DNA of 64,000 nt, taken from contig NW_025963576.1 of the NCBI RefSeq assembly GCF_910591885.1, forward strand, positions 248,001 to 312,000, given 5' to 3'. This document shows positions 1 through 15,199 of the stretch, in pieces. The stretch's first letter is position 1; every line of letters begins with the position of its first letter. The position numbers were made by a program, and so were the translations under genes. The notes under the pieces were generated by a model, which was given only the letters and a program-made list of their open reading frames with translations, ran no database searches and had not been told where the DNA came from. This DNA comes from Bombus terrestris. Taxonomy: Eukaryota; Arthropoda; Insecta; Hymenoptera; Apidae.

Positions 1-1610
1 GTTGGACACCGTTGGACATCGTTGGACACCGTGGGACAACGTGGGACAACGTGGGACAACGTGGGACAACGTGGGACAACGTCGGACAACGTGGGACAAC
101 GTGGGACAATGTGGGACAACGTGGGACAACGTGGGACAACGTGGGACAACGTGGGACAACGTGGGACAACGTGGGACAACGTGGGACATCGTGGGACAAC
201 GTGGGACAACGTGGGACAACGTGGGACAACGTGGGACATCGTTGGACACCGTTGGACACCGTGGGACAACGTGGGACAACGTGGGACAACGTGGGACAAC
301 GTGGGACAACGTGGGACAACGTGGGACAACGTGGGACAACGTGGGACAACGTGGGACAACGTGGGACAACGTGGGACAACGTGGGACACCGTTGGACATC
401 GTTGGACAACGTGGGACAACGTGGGACAACGTGGGACAACGTGGGACAACGTGGGACAACGTGGGACAACGTGGGACAACGTGGGACACCGTTGGACACC
501 GTGGGACACCGTTGGACACCGTTGGACATCGTTGGACACCGTGGGACAACGTGGGACAACGTGGGACAACGTGGGACAACGTGGGACAACGTGGGACAAC
601 GTGGGACAACGTGGGACAACGTGGGACAACGTGGGACAACGTGGGACACCGTGGGACAACGTGGGACAACGTGGGACAACGTGGGACACCGTTGGACACC
701 GTTGGACACCGTTGGACACCGTTGGACATCGTTGGACACCGTGGGACAACGTGGGACAACGTGGGACAACGTGGGAAACCATGGAACAACGTGGGACAAC
801 GTGGGACACCGTTGGACATCGTTGGACATCGTTGGACACCGTGGGACAACGTGGGACAACGTGGGACAACGTGGGACAACGTGGGAAAACGTGTGACAAC
901 GTGGGACACCGTTGGACGTCGCTGGACACCGTTGGACATCGTTGGACACCGTGGGACAACGTGGGACAACGTGGGACAACGTGGGACAACGTGGGACAAC
1001 GTGGGACAACGTGGGACAACGTGGGACAACGTGGGACAACGTGGGACATCGTGGGACAACGTGGGACAACGTGGGACAACGTGGGACAACGTGGGACATC
1101 GTTGGACACCGTTGGACACCGTGGGACAACGTGGGACAACGTGGGACAACGTGGGACAACGTGGGACAACGTGGGACAACGTGGGACAACGTGGGACAAC
1201 GTGGGACAACGTGGGACAACGTGGGACAACGTGGGACAACGTGGGACAACGTGGGACAACGTGGGACATCGTGGGACAACGTGGGACAACGTGGGACAAC
1301 GTGGGACAACGTGGGACAACGTGGGACACCGTTGGACATCGTTGGACACCGTGGGACAACGTGGGACAACGTGGGACAACGTGGGACACCGTTGGACACC
1401 GTTGGACACCGTTGGACACCGTTGGACATCGTTGGACACCGTGGGACAACGTGGGACAACGTGGGACAACGTGGGAAACCATGGAACAACGTGGGACAAC
1501 GTGGGACACCGTTGGACATCGTTGGACAACGTGGGACAACGTGGGACAACGTGGGACAACGTGGGACACCGTTGGACATCGCTGGACACCGTTGGACATC
1601 GTTGGACACC
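1..1610 (+). repeat. Long duplication A, copy 1 (partner 22361-23960)
   Basis: Marker for marker this matches 22361-23960: GTCGG at 81 and 22441, GTGGGACAAT at 101 and 22461, ATGGAACAAC at 781 and 23131, GTGTGACAAC at 891 and 23241, GTTGGACGTC at 911 and 23261, CCATGG again at 1481 and 23831. The offset is 22,360 bp up to about 410 and 22,350 bp afterwards, because a run of seven GA units (411-480) has six in the partner. GTGTGACAAC and GTTGGACGTC occur nowhere else that I saw. The copies diverge at 1611 and 23961. The left limit is cut by the window. Confidence 0.9.
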
Positions 1611-2600
1611 GTGGGACAACGTGGGACAACGTGGGACAACGTGGGACAACGTGGGACAACGTGGGACAACGTGGGACAACGTGGGACAACGTGGGACAAC
1701 GTGGGACATCGTGGGACAACGTGGGACAACGTGGGACAACGTGGGACAACGTGGGACAACGTGGGACAACGTGGGACAACGTGGGACAACGTGGGACAAC
1801 GTGGGACAACGTGGGACAACGTGGGACAACGTGGGACAACGTGGGACACCGTTGGACATCGTTGGACACCGTGGGACAACGTGGGACAACGTGGGACAAC
1901 GTGGGACACCGTTGGTCACCGTTGGACACCGTTGGACACCGTTGGACATCGTTGGACACCGTGGGACAACGTGGGACAACGTGGGACAACGTGGGAAACC
2001 ATGGAACAACGTGGGACAACGTGGGACACCGTTGGACATCGTTGGACAACGTGGGACAACGTGGGACAACGTGGGACAACGTGGGACAACGTGGGACAAC
2101 GTGGGACACCGTTGGACACCGTGGGACACCGTTGGACACCGTTGGACATCGTTGGACATCGTGGGACAACGTGGGACAACGTGGGACAACGTGGGACAAC
2201 GTGGGACAACGTGGGACAACGTGGGACAACGTGGGACAACGTGGGACAACGTGGGACAACGTGGGACAACGTGGGACATCGTGGGACAACGTGGGACAAC
2301 GTGGGACAACGTGGGGCAACGTGGGACACCGTTGGACAACGTGGGACACCGTTGGACATCGTTGGACACCGTGGGACAACGTGGGACAACGTGGGACCAC
2401 GTGGGACAACGTGGGACAACGTGGGACAACGTGGGACAACGTGGGACAACGTGGGACAACGTGGGACATCGTGGGACAACGTGGGACAACGTGGGACAAC
2501 GTGGGACAACGTGGGAAACCATGGAACAACGTGGGACAACGTGGGACACCGTTGGACATCGTTGGACAACGTGGGACAACGTGGGACAACGTGGGACAAC
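1..2600 (+). repeat. R-type array fragment (left edge)
   Basis: This stretch carries CCATGG marker pairs (unit GTGGGAAACC followed by ATGGAACAAC) with ATGGAACAAC at 781, 1481, 2001 and 2521, GTGGGAAAAC at 881 and GTGTGACAAC at 891. These are features of the domain to the right of 22.4 kb and are nearly absent between 2.6 and 22.4 kb. Marker spacing is 700, 520 and 520 bp, suggesting a local ~520-bp higher-order period. Bases 1-1610 are a copy of 22361-23960; 1611-2600 is R-type but not part of that copy. The right limit is set between the last CCATGG (2521) and the first GTAGG unit (2891). Confidence 0.8.
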
Positions 2601-5600
2601 GTGGGACAACGTGGGACAACGTGGGACACCGTTGGACACCGTGGGACACCGTTGGACACCGTTGGACATCGTTGGACAACGTGGGACAACGTGGGACGAC
2701 GTGGGACACCGTTGGACACCGTTGGACATCGTTGGACACCGTTGGACATCGCGGGACACCGTTGGACACCGTTGGACATCGTTGGACACCGTGGGACAAC
2801 GTGGGACAACGTGGGACACCGTTGGACAGCGTGGGACAACGTGGGACAACGTGGGACAACGTGGGACAACGTGGGACAACGTGGGACAACGTAGGACAAC
2901 GTGGGACAACGTGGGACACCGTTGGACATCGTTGGACAACGTGGGACAACGTGGGACAACGTGGGACAACGTGGGACAACGTGGGACAACGTGGGACACC
3001 GTTGGACACCGTGGGACACCGTTGGACACCGTTGGACATCGTTGGACAACGTGGGACAACGTGGGACGACGTGGGACACCGTTGGACATCGTTGGACAAC
3101 GTGGGACAACGTGGGACACCGTGGGACACCGTTGGACACCGTTGGACATCGTTGGACACCGTGGGACAACGTGGGACAACGTGGGACACCGTTGGACAGC
3201 GTGGGACAACGTGGGACAACGTGGGACAACGTGGGACAACGTGGGACAACGTGGGACAACGTAGGACAACGTGGGACAACGTGGGACAACGTGGGACACC
3301 GTTGGACACCGTTGGACACCGTGGGACAACGCGGGACAACGTGGGACAACGTGGGACAACGTGGGACAACGTGGGACACCGTTGGACATCGTTGGACAAC
3401 GTGGGACAACGTGGGACATCGTGGGACAACGTGGGACAACGTGGGACAACGTGGGACAACGTGGGACAACGTGGGACAACGTGGGACACCGTTGGACAAC
3501 GTGAGACACCGTTCGACATCGTTGGACACCGTGGGACAACGTGGGACAACGTGGGACAACGTGGGACACCGTTGGACACCGTTGGACATCGTTGGACATC
3601 GTTGGACATCGTGGGACACCGTTGGACATCGCTGGACACCGTTGGACATCGTTGGACACCGTGGGACAACGTGGGACAACGTGGGACAACGTGGGACAAC
3701 GTGGGACAACGTGGGACAACGTGGGGCAACGTGGGACAACGTGGGACATCGTGGGACAACGTGGGACAACGAGGGACAACCTGGGACAACGTGGGACAAC
3801 GTGGGACACCGTGGGACAACGTGGGACAACGTGGGACAACGTGGGACAACGTGGGACAACGTGGGACAACTTGGGACAACGTGGGACAACGTGGGACAAC
3901 GTGGGACATCGTGGGACAACGTGGGACAACGTGGGACAACGTGGGACAACGTGGGACACCGTTGGACAACGTGGGACACCGTTGGACATCGTTGGACACC
4001 GTGGGACAACGCGGGACAACGTGGGACAACGTGGGACACCGTTGGACACCGTTGGACATCGTTGGACATCGTTGGACATCGTGGGACACCGTTGGACATC
4101 GTTGGACATCGTTGGACACCGTGGGACAACGTGGGACAACGTGGGACAACGTGGGACAACGTGGGACAACGTGGGACAACGTGGGACAACGTGGGACAAC
4201 GTGGGACAACGTGGGACAACGTGGGACAACGTGGGACAACGTGGGACACCGTTGGACATCGTTGGACAACGTGGGACAACGTGGGACAACGTGGGACAAC
4301 GTGGGACACCGTTGGACACCGTGGGACACCGTTGGACACCGTTGGACATCGTTGGACACCGTGGGACAACGTGGGACAACGTGGGACAACGTGGGACAAC
4401 GTGGGACAACGTGGGACAACGTGGGACAACGTGGGGCAACGTGGGACAACGTGGGACATCGTGGGACAACGTGGGACAACGAGGGACAACGTGGGACAAC
4501 GTGGGACAACGTGGGACACCGTTGGACATCGTTGGACACCGTGGGACAACGTGGGACAACGTGGGACAACGTGGGACACCGTTGGACACCGTTGGACATC
4601 GTTGGACACCGTTGGACACCGTTGGACATCGTTGGACACCGTGGGACAACGCGGGACAACGTGGGACAACGTGGGACACCGTGGGACAACGTGGGACAAC
4701 GTGGGACAACGTGGGACACCGTTGGACATCGTTGGACACCGTGGGACAACGTGGGACAACGTGGGACAACGTGGGACAACGTGGGACAACGTGGGACAAC
4801 GTGGGACAACGTGGGACAACTTGGGACAACGTGGGACAACGTGGGACAACGTGGGACATCGTGGGACAACGTGGGACAACGTGGGACAACGTGGGACAAC
4901 GTGGGACACCGTTGGACAACGTGGGACACCGTTGGACATCGTTGGACACCGTGGGACAACGCGGGACAACGTGGGACAACGTGGGACACCGTTGGACACC
5001 GTTGGACATCGTTGGACATCGTTGGACATCGTGGGACACCGTTGGACATCGTTGGACATCGTTGGACACCGTGGGACAACGTGGGACAACGTGGGACAAC
5101 GTGGGACAACGTGGGACAACGTGGGACAACGTGGGACAACGTGGGACAACGTGGGACAACGTGGGACAACGTGGGACAACGTGGGACAACGTGGGACACC
5201 GTTGGACATCGTTGGACAACGTGGGACAACGTGGGACAACGTGGGACAACGTGGGACACCGTTGGACACCGTGGGACACCGTTGGACACCGTTGGACATC
5301 GTTGGACACCGTGGGACAACGTGGGACAACGTGGGACAACGTGGGACAACGTGGGACAACGTGGGACAACGTGGGACAACGTGGGACAACGTGGGGCAAC
5401 GTGGGACATCGTTGGACATCGTTGGACATCGTGGGACACCGTTGGACATCGTTGGACATCGTTGGACACCGTGGGACAACGTGGGACAACGTGGGACAAC
5501 GTGGGACAACGTGGGACAACGTGGGACAACGTGGGACAACGTGGGACAACGTGGGACAACGTGGGACAACGTGGGACAACGTGGGACAACGTGGGACACC

Positions 5601-7880
5601 GTTGGACAACGTGGGACACCGTTGGACATCGTTGGACACCGTGGGACAACGCGGGACAACGTGGGACAACGTGGGACACCGTTGGACACCGTTGGACATC
5701 GTTGGACATCGTTGGACATCGTGGGACACCGTTGGACATCGTTGGACATCGTTGGACACCGTGGGACAACGTGGGACAACGTGGGACAACGTGGGACAAC
5801 GTGGGACAACGTGGGACAACGTGGGACAACGTGGGACAACGTGGGACAACGTGGGACAACGTGGGACAACGTGGGACAACGTGGGACAACTTGGGACAAC
5901 GTGGGACAACGTGGGACAACGTGGGACATCGTGGGACAACGTGGGACAACGTGGGACAACGTGGGACAACGTGGGACACCGTTGGACAACGTGGGACACC
6001 GTTGGACATCGTTGGACACCGTGGGACAACGCGGGACAACGTGGGACAACGTGGGACACCGTTGGACACCGTTGGACATAGTTGGACATCGTTGGACATC
6101 GTGGGACACCGTTGGACATCGTTGGACATCGTTGGACACCGTGGGACAACGTGGGACAACGTGGGACAACGTGGGACAACGTGGGACAACGTGGGACAAC
6201 GTGGGACAACGTGGGACAACGTGGGACAAAGTGGGACAACGTGGGACAACGTGGGACAACGTGGGACACCGTTGGACATCGTTGGACAACGTGGGACAAC
6301 GTGGGACAACGTGGGACAACGTGGGACACCGTTGGACACCGTGGGACACCGTTGGACACCGTTGGACATCGTTGGACACCGTGGGACAACGTGGGACAAC
6401 GTGGGACAACGTGGGACAACGTGGGACAACGTGGGACAACGTGGGACAACGTGGGACAACGTGGGGCAACGTGGGACAACGTGGGACATCGTGGGACAAC
6501 GTGGGACAACGAGGGACAACGTGGGACAACGTGGGACAACGTGGGACACCGTTGGACATCGTTGGACACCGTGGGACAACGTGGGACAACGTGGGACAAC
6601 GTGGGACAACGTGGGACAACGTGGGACAACGTGGGGCAACGTGGGACAACGTGGGACATCGTGGGACAACGTGGGACAACGAGGGACAACGTGGGACAAC
6701 GTGGGACAACGTGGGACACCGTTGGACATCGTTGGACAACGTGGGACAACGTGGGACAACGTGGGACACCGTTGGACAACGTGGGACACCGTTGGACATC
6801 GTTGGACACCGTGGGACAACGTGGGACAACGTGGGACAACGTGGGACACCGTTGGACACCGTTGGACATCGTTGGACATCGTTGGACATCGTGGGACACC
6901 GTTGGACATCGCTGGACACCGTTGGACATCGTTGGACACCGTTGGACACCGTGGGACAACGTGGGACAACGTGGGACAACGTGGGACAACGTGGGACACC
7001 GTTGGACACCGTGGGACAACGTGGGACAACGTGGGACAACGTGGGACACCGTTGGACATCGTTGGACACCGTGGGACAACGTGGGACAACGTGGGACAAC
7101 GTGGGACAACGTGGGACAACTTGGGACAACGTGGGACACCGTTGGACACCGTTGGACATCGTTGGACACCGTGGGACAACGCGGGACAACGTGGGACAAC
7201 GTGGGACACCGTTGGACACCGTTGGACATCGTTGGACATCGTTGGACATCGTGGGACACCGTTGGACATCGTTGGACATCGTTGGACACCGTGGGACAAC
7301 GTGGGACAACGTGGGACAACGTGGGACACCGTGGGACAACGTGGGACACCGTTGGACACCGTGGGACAACGTGGGACAACGTGGGACAACGTGGGACACC
7401 GTTGGACATCGTTGGACACCGTGGGACAACGTGGGACAACGTGGGACAACGTGGGACAACGTGGGACAACTTGGGACAACGTGGGACAACGTGGGACAAC
7501 GTGGGACATCGTGGGACAACGTGGGACAACGTGGGACAACGTGGGACAACGTGGGACACCGTTGGACAACGTGGGACACCGTTGGACATCGTTGGACACC
7601 GTGGGACAACGCGGGACAACGTGGGACAACGTGGGACACCGTTGGACACCGTTGGACATCGTTGGACATCGTTGGACATCGTGGGACACCGTTGGACATC
7701 GTTGGACATCGTTGGACACCGTGGGACAACGTGGGACAACGTGGGACAACGTGGGACACCGTTGGACACCGTTGGACATCGTTGGACACCGTTGGACACC
7801 GTGGGACAACGTGGGACAACGTGGGACAACGTGGGACAACGTGGGACAACGTGGGACACCGTTGGACACCGTTGGACAAC

Positions 7881-8370
7881 GTGGGACACCGTTGGACATC
7901 GTTGGACACCGTGGGACAACGTGGGACAACGTGGGACAACGTGGGACATCGTTGGACACCGTTGGACACCGTTGGACACCGTTGGACACCGTTGGACATC
8001 GGTGGACATCGTGGGACACCGTTGGACACCGTGGGACAACGTGGGACAACGTGGGACAACGTGGGACACCGTTGGACACCGTTGGACATCGTTGGACATC
8101 GTGGGACACCGTTGGACAACGTGGGACAACGTGGGACAACGTGGGACACCGTGGGACACCGTTGGACACCGTTGGACATCGTTGGACACCGTGGGACAAC
8201 GTGGGACAACGTGGGACACCGTTGGACACCGTGGGTCAACGTGGGACAACGTGGGACAACGTGGGACAACGTGGGACAACGTGGGACATCGTGGGACACC
8301 GTTGGACACCGTGGGACACCGTTGGACACCGTTGGACACCGTGGGACACCGTTGGACACCGTTGGACATC
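7881..8370 (+). repeat. Duplication B1, copy 1 (partner 19741-20240)
   Basis: Shared markers are GGTGGACATC (8001 and 19861) and GTGGGTCAAC (8231 and 20101). The offset is 11,860 bp, then 11,870 bp, because two TT units in a row here are three in the partner. GTGGGTCAAC is known only from these two places in the window. The copies separate at 8371, where TA replaces the partner's GTTGGACACT at 20241. Confidence 0.85.
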
Positions 8371-8459
8371 GTTGGACAACGTGGGACAACGTGGGACAAC
8401 GTGGGACATCGTGGGACAACGTGGGACACCGTGGGACACCGTTGGACACCGTTGGACAT

Positions 8460-9490
8460 CGTTGGACAACGTGGGACAACGTGGGACAACGTGGGACATC
8501 GTGGGACAACGTGGGACAACGTGGGACAACGTGGGACAACGTGGGACAACGTGGGACACCGTTGGACAACGTGGGACACCGTTGGACATCGTTGGACACC
8601 GTGGGACAACGTGGGACACCGTTGGACATCTTTGGACACCGTGGGACAACGTGGGACAACGTGGGACAACTTGGGACACCGTTGGACACCGTTGGACACC
8701 GTTGGACACCGTTGGACAACGTGGGACAACGTGGGACACCGTTGGACACCGTTGGACACCGTTGGACACCGTTGGACATCGTTGGACACCGTGGGACAAC
8801 GTGGGACAACGTGGGACAACGTGGGAAACCATGGAACAACGTGGGACAACGTGGGACACCGTTGGACATCGTTGGACAACGTGGGACAAAGTGGGACAAC
8901 GTGGGACAACGTGGGACAACGTGGGACAACGTGGGACAACGTGGGACACCGTTGGACACCGTGGGACACCGTTGGACACCGTTGGACACCGTTGGACATC
9001 GTTGGACACCGTTGGACACCGTTGGACACCGTTGGACATCGGTGGACATCGTGGGACACCGTTGGACACCGTGGGACAACGTGGGACAACGTGGGACAAC
9101 GTGGGACACCGTTGGACACCGTTGGACATCGTTGGACATCGTTGGACATCGTGGGACACCGTTGGACAACGTGGGACAACGTGGGACAACGTGGGACACC
9201 GTGGGACACCGTTGGACACCGTTGGACATCGTTGGACACCGTGGGACAACGTGGGACAACGTGGGACACCGTTGGACACCGTGGGACAACGTGGGACAAC
9301 GTGGGACAACGTGGGACAACGTGGGACAACGTGGGACAACGTAGGACAACGTGGGACAACGTGGGACAACGTGGGACACCGTTGGACACCGTTGGACATC
9401 GTTGGACATCGTTGGACATCGTGGGACACCGTTGGACAACGTGGGACAACGTGGGACAACGTGGGACACCGTGGGACACCGTTGGACACC
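8460..9490 (+). repeat. Duplication B2, copy 1 (partner about 21050-22080)
   Basis: Six markers keep a constant 12,590-bp offset: TTGGGACACC 8671/21261, ATGGAACAAC 8831/21421, GTGGGACAAA 8881/21471, GGTGG 9041/21631, GTAGG 9341/21931, and the GT unit 8491/21081. Copy 1 alone has TTTGGACACC at 8631. With B1 it forms a longer match (7.9-9.5 against 19.7-22.1 kb) in which the right copy holds about 0.7 kb more. Confidence 0.9.
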
Positions 9491-11240
9491 GTTGGACACC
9501 GTGGGACACCGTTGGACACCGTTGGACATCGTTGGACACCGTGGGACAACGTGGGACAACGTGGGACAACGTGGGACAACGTGGGACAACGTCGGACAAC
9601 GTGGGACAACGTGGGACAATGTGGGACAACGTGGGACAACGTGGGACAACGTGGGACAACGTGAGACAACGTGGGACAACGTGGGACAACGTGGGACATC
9701 GTGGGACAACGTGGGACAACGTGGGACAACGTGGGACAACGTGGGACATCGTTGGACACCGTTGGACACCGTGGGACAACGTGGGACAACGTGGGACAAC
9801 GTGGGACAACGTGGGACAACGTGGGACAACGTGGGACAACGTGGGACAACGTGGGACAACGTGGGACACCGTGGGACAACGTGGGACAACGTGGGACACC
9901 GTTGGACATCGTTGGACAACGTGGGACAACGTGGGACAACGTGGGACAACGTGGGACAACGTGGGACAACGTGGGACAACGTGGGACAACGTGGGACACC
10001 GTTGGACACCGTGGGACACCGTTGGACACCGTTGGACATCGTTGGACAACGTGGGACAACGTGGGACAACGTGGGACATCGTTGGACACCGTGGGACAAC
10101 GTGGGACAACGTGGGACAACGTGGGACACCGTTGGACACCGTTGGACATCGTTGGACATCGTTGGACATCGTGGGACACCGTTGGACATCGCTGGACACC
10201 GTTGGACATCGTTGGACACCGTGGGACAACGTGGGACAACGTGGGACAACGTGGGACAACGTGGGACAACGTGGGACAACGTGGGACATCGTGGGACAAC
10301 GTGGGACACCGTGAGACAACGTGGGACAACGAGGGACAACGTGGGACAACGTGGGACAACGTGGGACACCGTTGGACATCGTTGGACACCGTGGGACAAC
10401 GTGGGACAACGTGGGACAACGTGGGACACCGTTGGACACCGTTGGACATCGTTGGACACCGTTGGACACCGTGGGACAACGTGGGACAACGTGGGACAAC
10501 GTGGGACAACGTGGGACACCGTTGGACACCGTGGGACAACGTGGGACAACGTGGGACAACGTGGGACACCGTTGGACATCGTTGGACACCGTGGGACAAC
10601 GTGGGACAACGTGGGACAACGTGGGACAACGTGGGACAACGTGGGACAACGTGGGACAACGTGGGACAACTTGGGACAACGTGGGACAACGTGGGACAAC
10701 GTGGGACATCGTGGGACAACGTGGGACAACGTGGGACAACGTGGGACAACGTGGGACACCGTTGGACAACGTGGGACACCGTTGGACATCGTTGGACACC
10801 GTGGGACAACGCGGGACAACGTGGGACAACGTGGGACACCGTTGGACACCGTTGGACATCGTTGGACATCGTTGGACATCGTGGGACACCGTTGGACATC
10901 GTTGGACATCGTTGGACACCGTGGGACAACGTGGGACAACGTGGGACAACGTGGGACAACGTGGGACAACGTGGGACAACGTGGGACAACGTGGGACAAC
11001 GTGGGACAACGTGGGACAACGTGGGACAACGTGGGACAACGTGGGACACCGTTGGACATCGTTGGACAACGTGGGACAACGTGGGACAACGTGGGACAAC
11101 GTGGGACACCGTTGGACACCGTGGGACACCGTTGGACACCGTTGGACATCGTTGGACACCGTGGGACAACGTGGGACAACGTGGGACAACGTGGGACAAC
11201 GTGGGACAACGTGGGACAACGTGGGACAACGTGGGACAAC
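9440..11240 (+). repeat. 2.11-kb tandem duplication C, copy 1
   Basis: Markers recur 2,110 bp downstream: GTCGG 9591/11701, GTGGGACAAT 9611/11721, GTGAG 10311/12421, GAGGG 10331/12441, GCGGG 10811/12921. Copy 1 has GTGAGACAAC at 9661, which copy 2 lacks (11771 is plain GA). Divergence starts near 11.24/13.35 kb. The two copies are separated by about 0.3 kb. Confidence 0.85.
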
Positions 11241-14220
11241 GTGGGACAACGTGGGACAACGTGGGACACTGTGGGACAACGTGGGACAACGTGGGACAAC
11301 GTGGGACAACGTGGGACAACGTGGGACAACGTGGGACAACGTGGGACAACGTGGGACAACGTGGGACAACGTGGGACACCGTTGGACAACGTGGGACACC
11401 GTTGGACATCGTTGGACACCGTGGGACAACGCGGGACAACGTGGGACAACGTGGGACACCGTTGGACACCGTTGGACATCGTTGGACATCGTTGGACATC
11501 GTGGGACACCGTTGGACATCGTTGGACATCGTTGGACACCGTGGGACAACGTGGGACAACGTGGGACAACGTGGGACACCGTGGGACACCGTTGGACACC
11601 GTTGGACACCGTGGGACACCGTTGGACACCGTTGGACATCGTTGGACACCGTGGGACAACGTGGGACAACGTGGGACAACGTGGGACAACGTGGGACAAC
11701 GTCGGACAACGTGGGACAACGTGGGACAATGTGGGACAACGTGGGACAACGTGGGACAACGTGGGACAACGTGGGACAACGTGGGACAACGTGGGACAAC
11801 GTGGGACATCGTGGGACAACGTGGGACAACGTGGGACAACGTGGGACAACGTGGGACATCGTTGGACACCGTTGGACACCGTGGGACAACGTGGGACAAC
11901 GTGGGACAACGTGGGACAACGTGGGACAACGTGGGACAACGTGGGACAACGTGGGACAACGTGGGACAACGCGGGACAACGTGGGACAGCGTGGGACAAC
12001 GTGGGACACCGTTGGACATCGTTGGACAACGTGGGACAACGTGGGACAACGTGGGACAACGTGGGACAACGTGGGACAACGTGGGACAACGTGGGACAAC
12101 GTGGGACACCGTTGGACACCGTGGGACACCGTTGGACACCGTTGGACATCGTTGGACACCGTGGGACAACGTGGGACAACGTGGGACATCGTTGGACACC
12201 GTGGGACAACGTGGGACAACGTGGGACAACGTGGGACACCGTTGGACACCGTTGGACATCGTTGGACATCGTTGGACAACGTGGGACACCGTTGGACATC
12301 GCTGGACACCGTTGGACATCGTTGGACACCGTGGGACAACGTGGGACAACGTGGGACAACGTGGGACAACGTGGGACAACGTGGGACAACGTGGGGCAAC
12401 GTGGGACAACGTGGGTCATCGTGAGACAACGTGGGACAACGAGGGACAACGTGGGACAACGTGGGACAACGTGGGACACCGTTGGACATCGTTGGACACC
12501 GTGGGACAACGTGGGACAACGTGGGACAACGTGGGACACCGTTGGACACCGTTGGACATCGTTGGACACCGTTGGACACCGTGGGACAACGTGGGACAAC
12601 GTGGGACAACGTGGGACAACGTGGGACACCGTTGGACACCGTGGGACAACGTGGGACAACGTGGGACAACGTGGGACACCGTTGGACATCGTTGGACACC
12701 GTGGGACAACGTGGGACAACGTGGGACAACGTGGGACAACGTGGGACAACGTGGGACAACGTGGGACAACGTGGGACAACTTGGGACAACGTGGGACAAC
12801 GTGGGACAACGTGGGACATCGTGGGACAACGTGGGACAACGTGGGACAACGTGGGACAACGTGGGACACCGTTGGACAACGTGGGACACCGTTGGACATC
12901 GTTGGACACCGTGGGACAACGCGGGACAACGTGGGACAACGTGGGACACCGTTGGACACCGTTGGACATCGTTGGACATCGTTGGACATCGTGGGACACC
13001 GTTGGACATCGTTGGACATCGTTGGACACCGTGGGACAACGTGGGACAACGTGGGACAACGTGGGACAACGTGGGACAACGTGGGACAACGTGGGACAAC
13101 GTGGGACAACGTGGGACAACGTGGGACAACGTGGGACAACGTGGGACAACGTGGGACACCGTTGGACATCGTTGGACAACGTGGGACAACGTGGGACAAC
13201 GTGGGACAACGTGGGACACCGTTGGACACCGTGGGACACCGTTGGACACCGTTGGACATCGTTGGACACCGTGGGACAACGTGGGACAACGTGGGACAAC
13301 GTGGGACAACGTGGGACAACGTGGGACAACGTGGGACAACGTGGGACAACGTGGGACATCGTGGGACAACGTGGGACAACGTGGGACAACGTGGGACACC
13401 GTTGGACAACGTGGGACACCGTTGGACATCGTTGGACACCGTGGGACAACGTGGGACAACGTGGGACAACGTGGGACACCGTTGGACACCGTTGGACATC
13501 GTTGGACATCGTTGGACATCGTGGGACACCGTTGGACATCGCTGGACACCGTTGGACATCGTTGGACACAGTGGGACAACGTGGGACAACGTGGGACAAC
13601 GTGGGACAACGTGGGACAACGTGGGGCAACGTGGGACAACGTGGGACATCGTGGGACAACGTGGGACAACGAGGGACAACGTGGGACAACGTGGGACAAC
13701 GTGGGACACCGTTGGACATCGTTGGACACCGTGGGACAACGTGGGACAACGTGGGACAACGTGGGACACCGTTGGACACCGTTGGACATCGTTGGACACC
13801 GTTGGACACCGTGGGACAACGTGGGACAACGTGGGACAACGTGGGACACCGTGGGACAACGTGGGACAACGTGGGACAACGTGGGACAACGTGGGACAAC
13901 GTGGGACACCGTTGGACATCGTTGGACACCGTGGGACAACGTGGGACAACGTGGGACAACGTGGGACATCGTTGGACACCGTTGGACACCGTTGGACACC
14001 GTTGGACACCGTTGGACATCGGTGGACATCGTGGGACACCGTTGGACACCGTGGGACAACGTGGGACAACGTGGGACAACGTGGGACACCGTTGGACACC
14101 GTTGGACATCGTTGGACATCGTTGGACATCGTGGGACACCGTTGGACAACGTGGGACAACGTGGGACAACGTGGGACACCGTGGGACACCGTTGGACACC
14201 GTTGGACATCGTTGGACACC
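10580..14220 (+). repeat. Duplication D, copy 1 (partner about 16410-20060)
   Basis: Markers keep a 5,830-5,840-bp offset over about 3.6 kb: TTGGG 10671/16501, GTGGGACACT 11261/17101, GCGGG 11431/17271, GTCGG 11701/17531, GTGAG 12421/18251, TTGGG 12781/18611, GTTGGACACA 13561/19401, GAGGG 13671/19511, GGTGG 14021/19861. The 10-bp shift between offsets is the gain or loss of single units in GA runs. Confidence 0.88.
11550..13350 (+). repeat. 2.11-kb tandem duplication C, copy 2
   Basis: This matches 9.44-11.24 kb at a 2,110-bp offset. It carries GCGGG at 11971 in a context not seen elsewhere and GTGGGTCATC at 12411, both private changes. It also overlaps the left partner of the 5.83-kb duplication D. 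Confidence 0.85.
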
Positions 14221-15199
14221 GTGGGACAACGTGGGACATCGTTGGACACCGTGGGACAACGTGGGACAACGTGGGACAACGTGGGACAACGTGGGACAAC
14301 GTGGGACAACGTGGGACAACGTGGGACAACTTGGGACAACGTGGGACAACGTGGGACAACGTGGGACATCGTGGGACAACGTGGGACAACGTGGGACAAC
14401 GTGGGACAACGTGGGACACCGTTGGACAACGTGGGACACCGTTGGACATCGTTGGACACCGTGGGACAACGCGGGACAACGTGGGACAACGTGGGACACC
14501 GTTGGACACCGTTGGACATCGTTGGACATCGTTGGACATCGTGGGACACCGTTGGACATCGTTGGACATCGTTGGACACCGTGGGACAACGTGGGACAAC
14601 GTGGGACAACGTGGGACAACGTGGGACAACGTGGGACAACGTGGGACAACGTGGGACAACGTGGGACAACGTGGGACAACGTGGGACAACGTGGGACACC
14701 GTTGGACATCGTTGGACAACGTGGGACAACGCGGGACAACGTGGGACAACGTGGGACACCGTTGGACACCGTGGGACACCGTTGGACACCGTTGGACATC
14801 GTTGGACACCGTGGGACAACGTGGGACAACGTGGGACAACGTGGGACAACGTGGGACAACGTGGGACAACGTGGGACAACGTGGGACAACGTGGGACAAC
14901 GTGGGACAACGTGGGACACTGTGGGACAACGTGGGACAACGTGGGACAACGTGGGACAACGTGGGACAACGTCGGACAACGTGGGACAACGTGGGACAAC
15001 GTGGGACAACGTGGGACAACGTGGGACACCGTTGGACAACGTGGGACACCGTTGGACATCGTTGGACACCGTGGGACAACGCGGGACAACGTGGGACAAC
15101 GTGGGACACCGTTGGACACCGTTGGACATCGTTGGACATCGTTGGACATCGTGGGACACCGTTGGACATCGTTGGACATCGTTGGACACCGTGGGACAA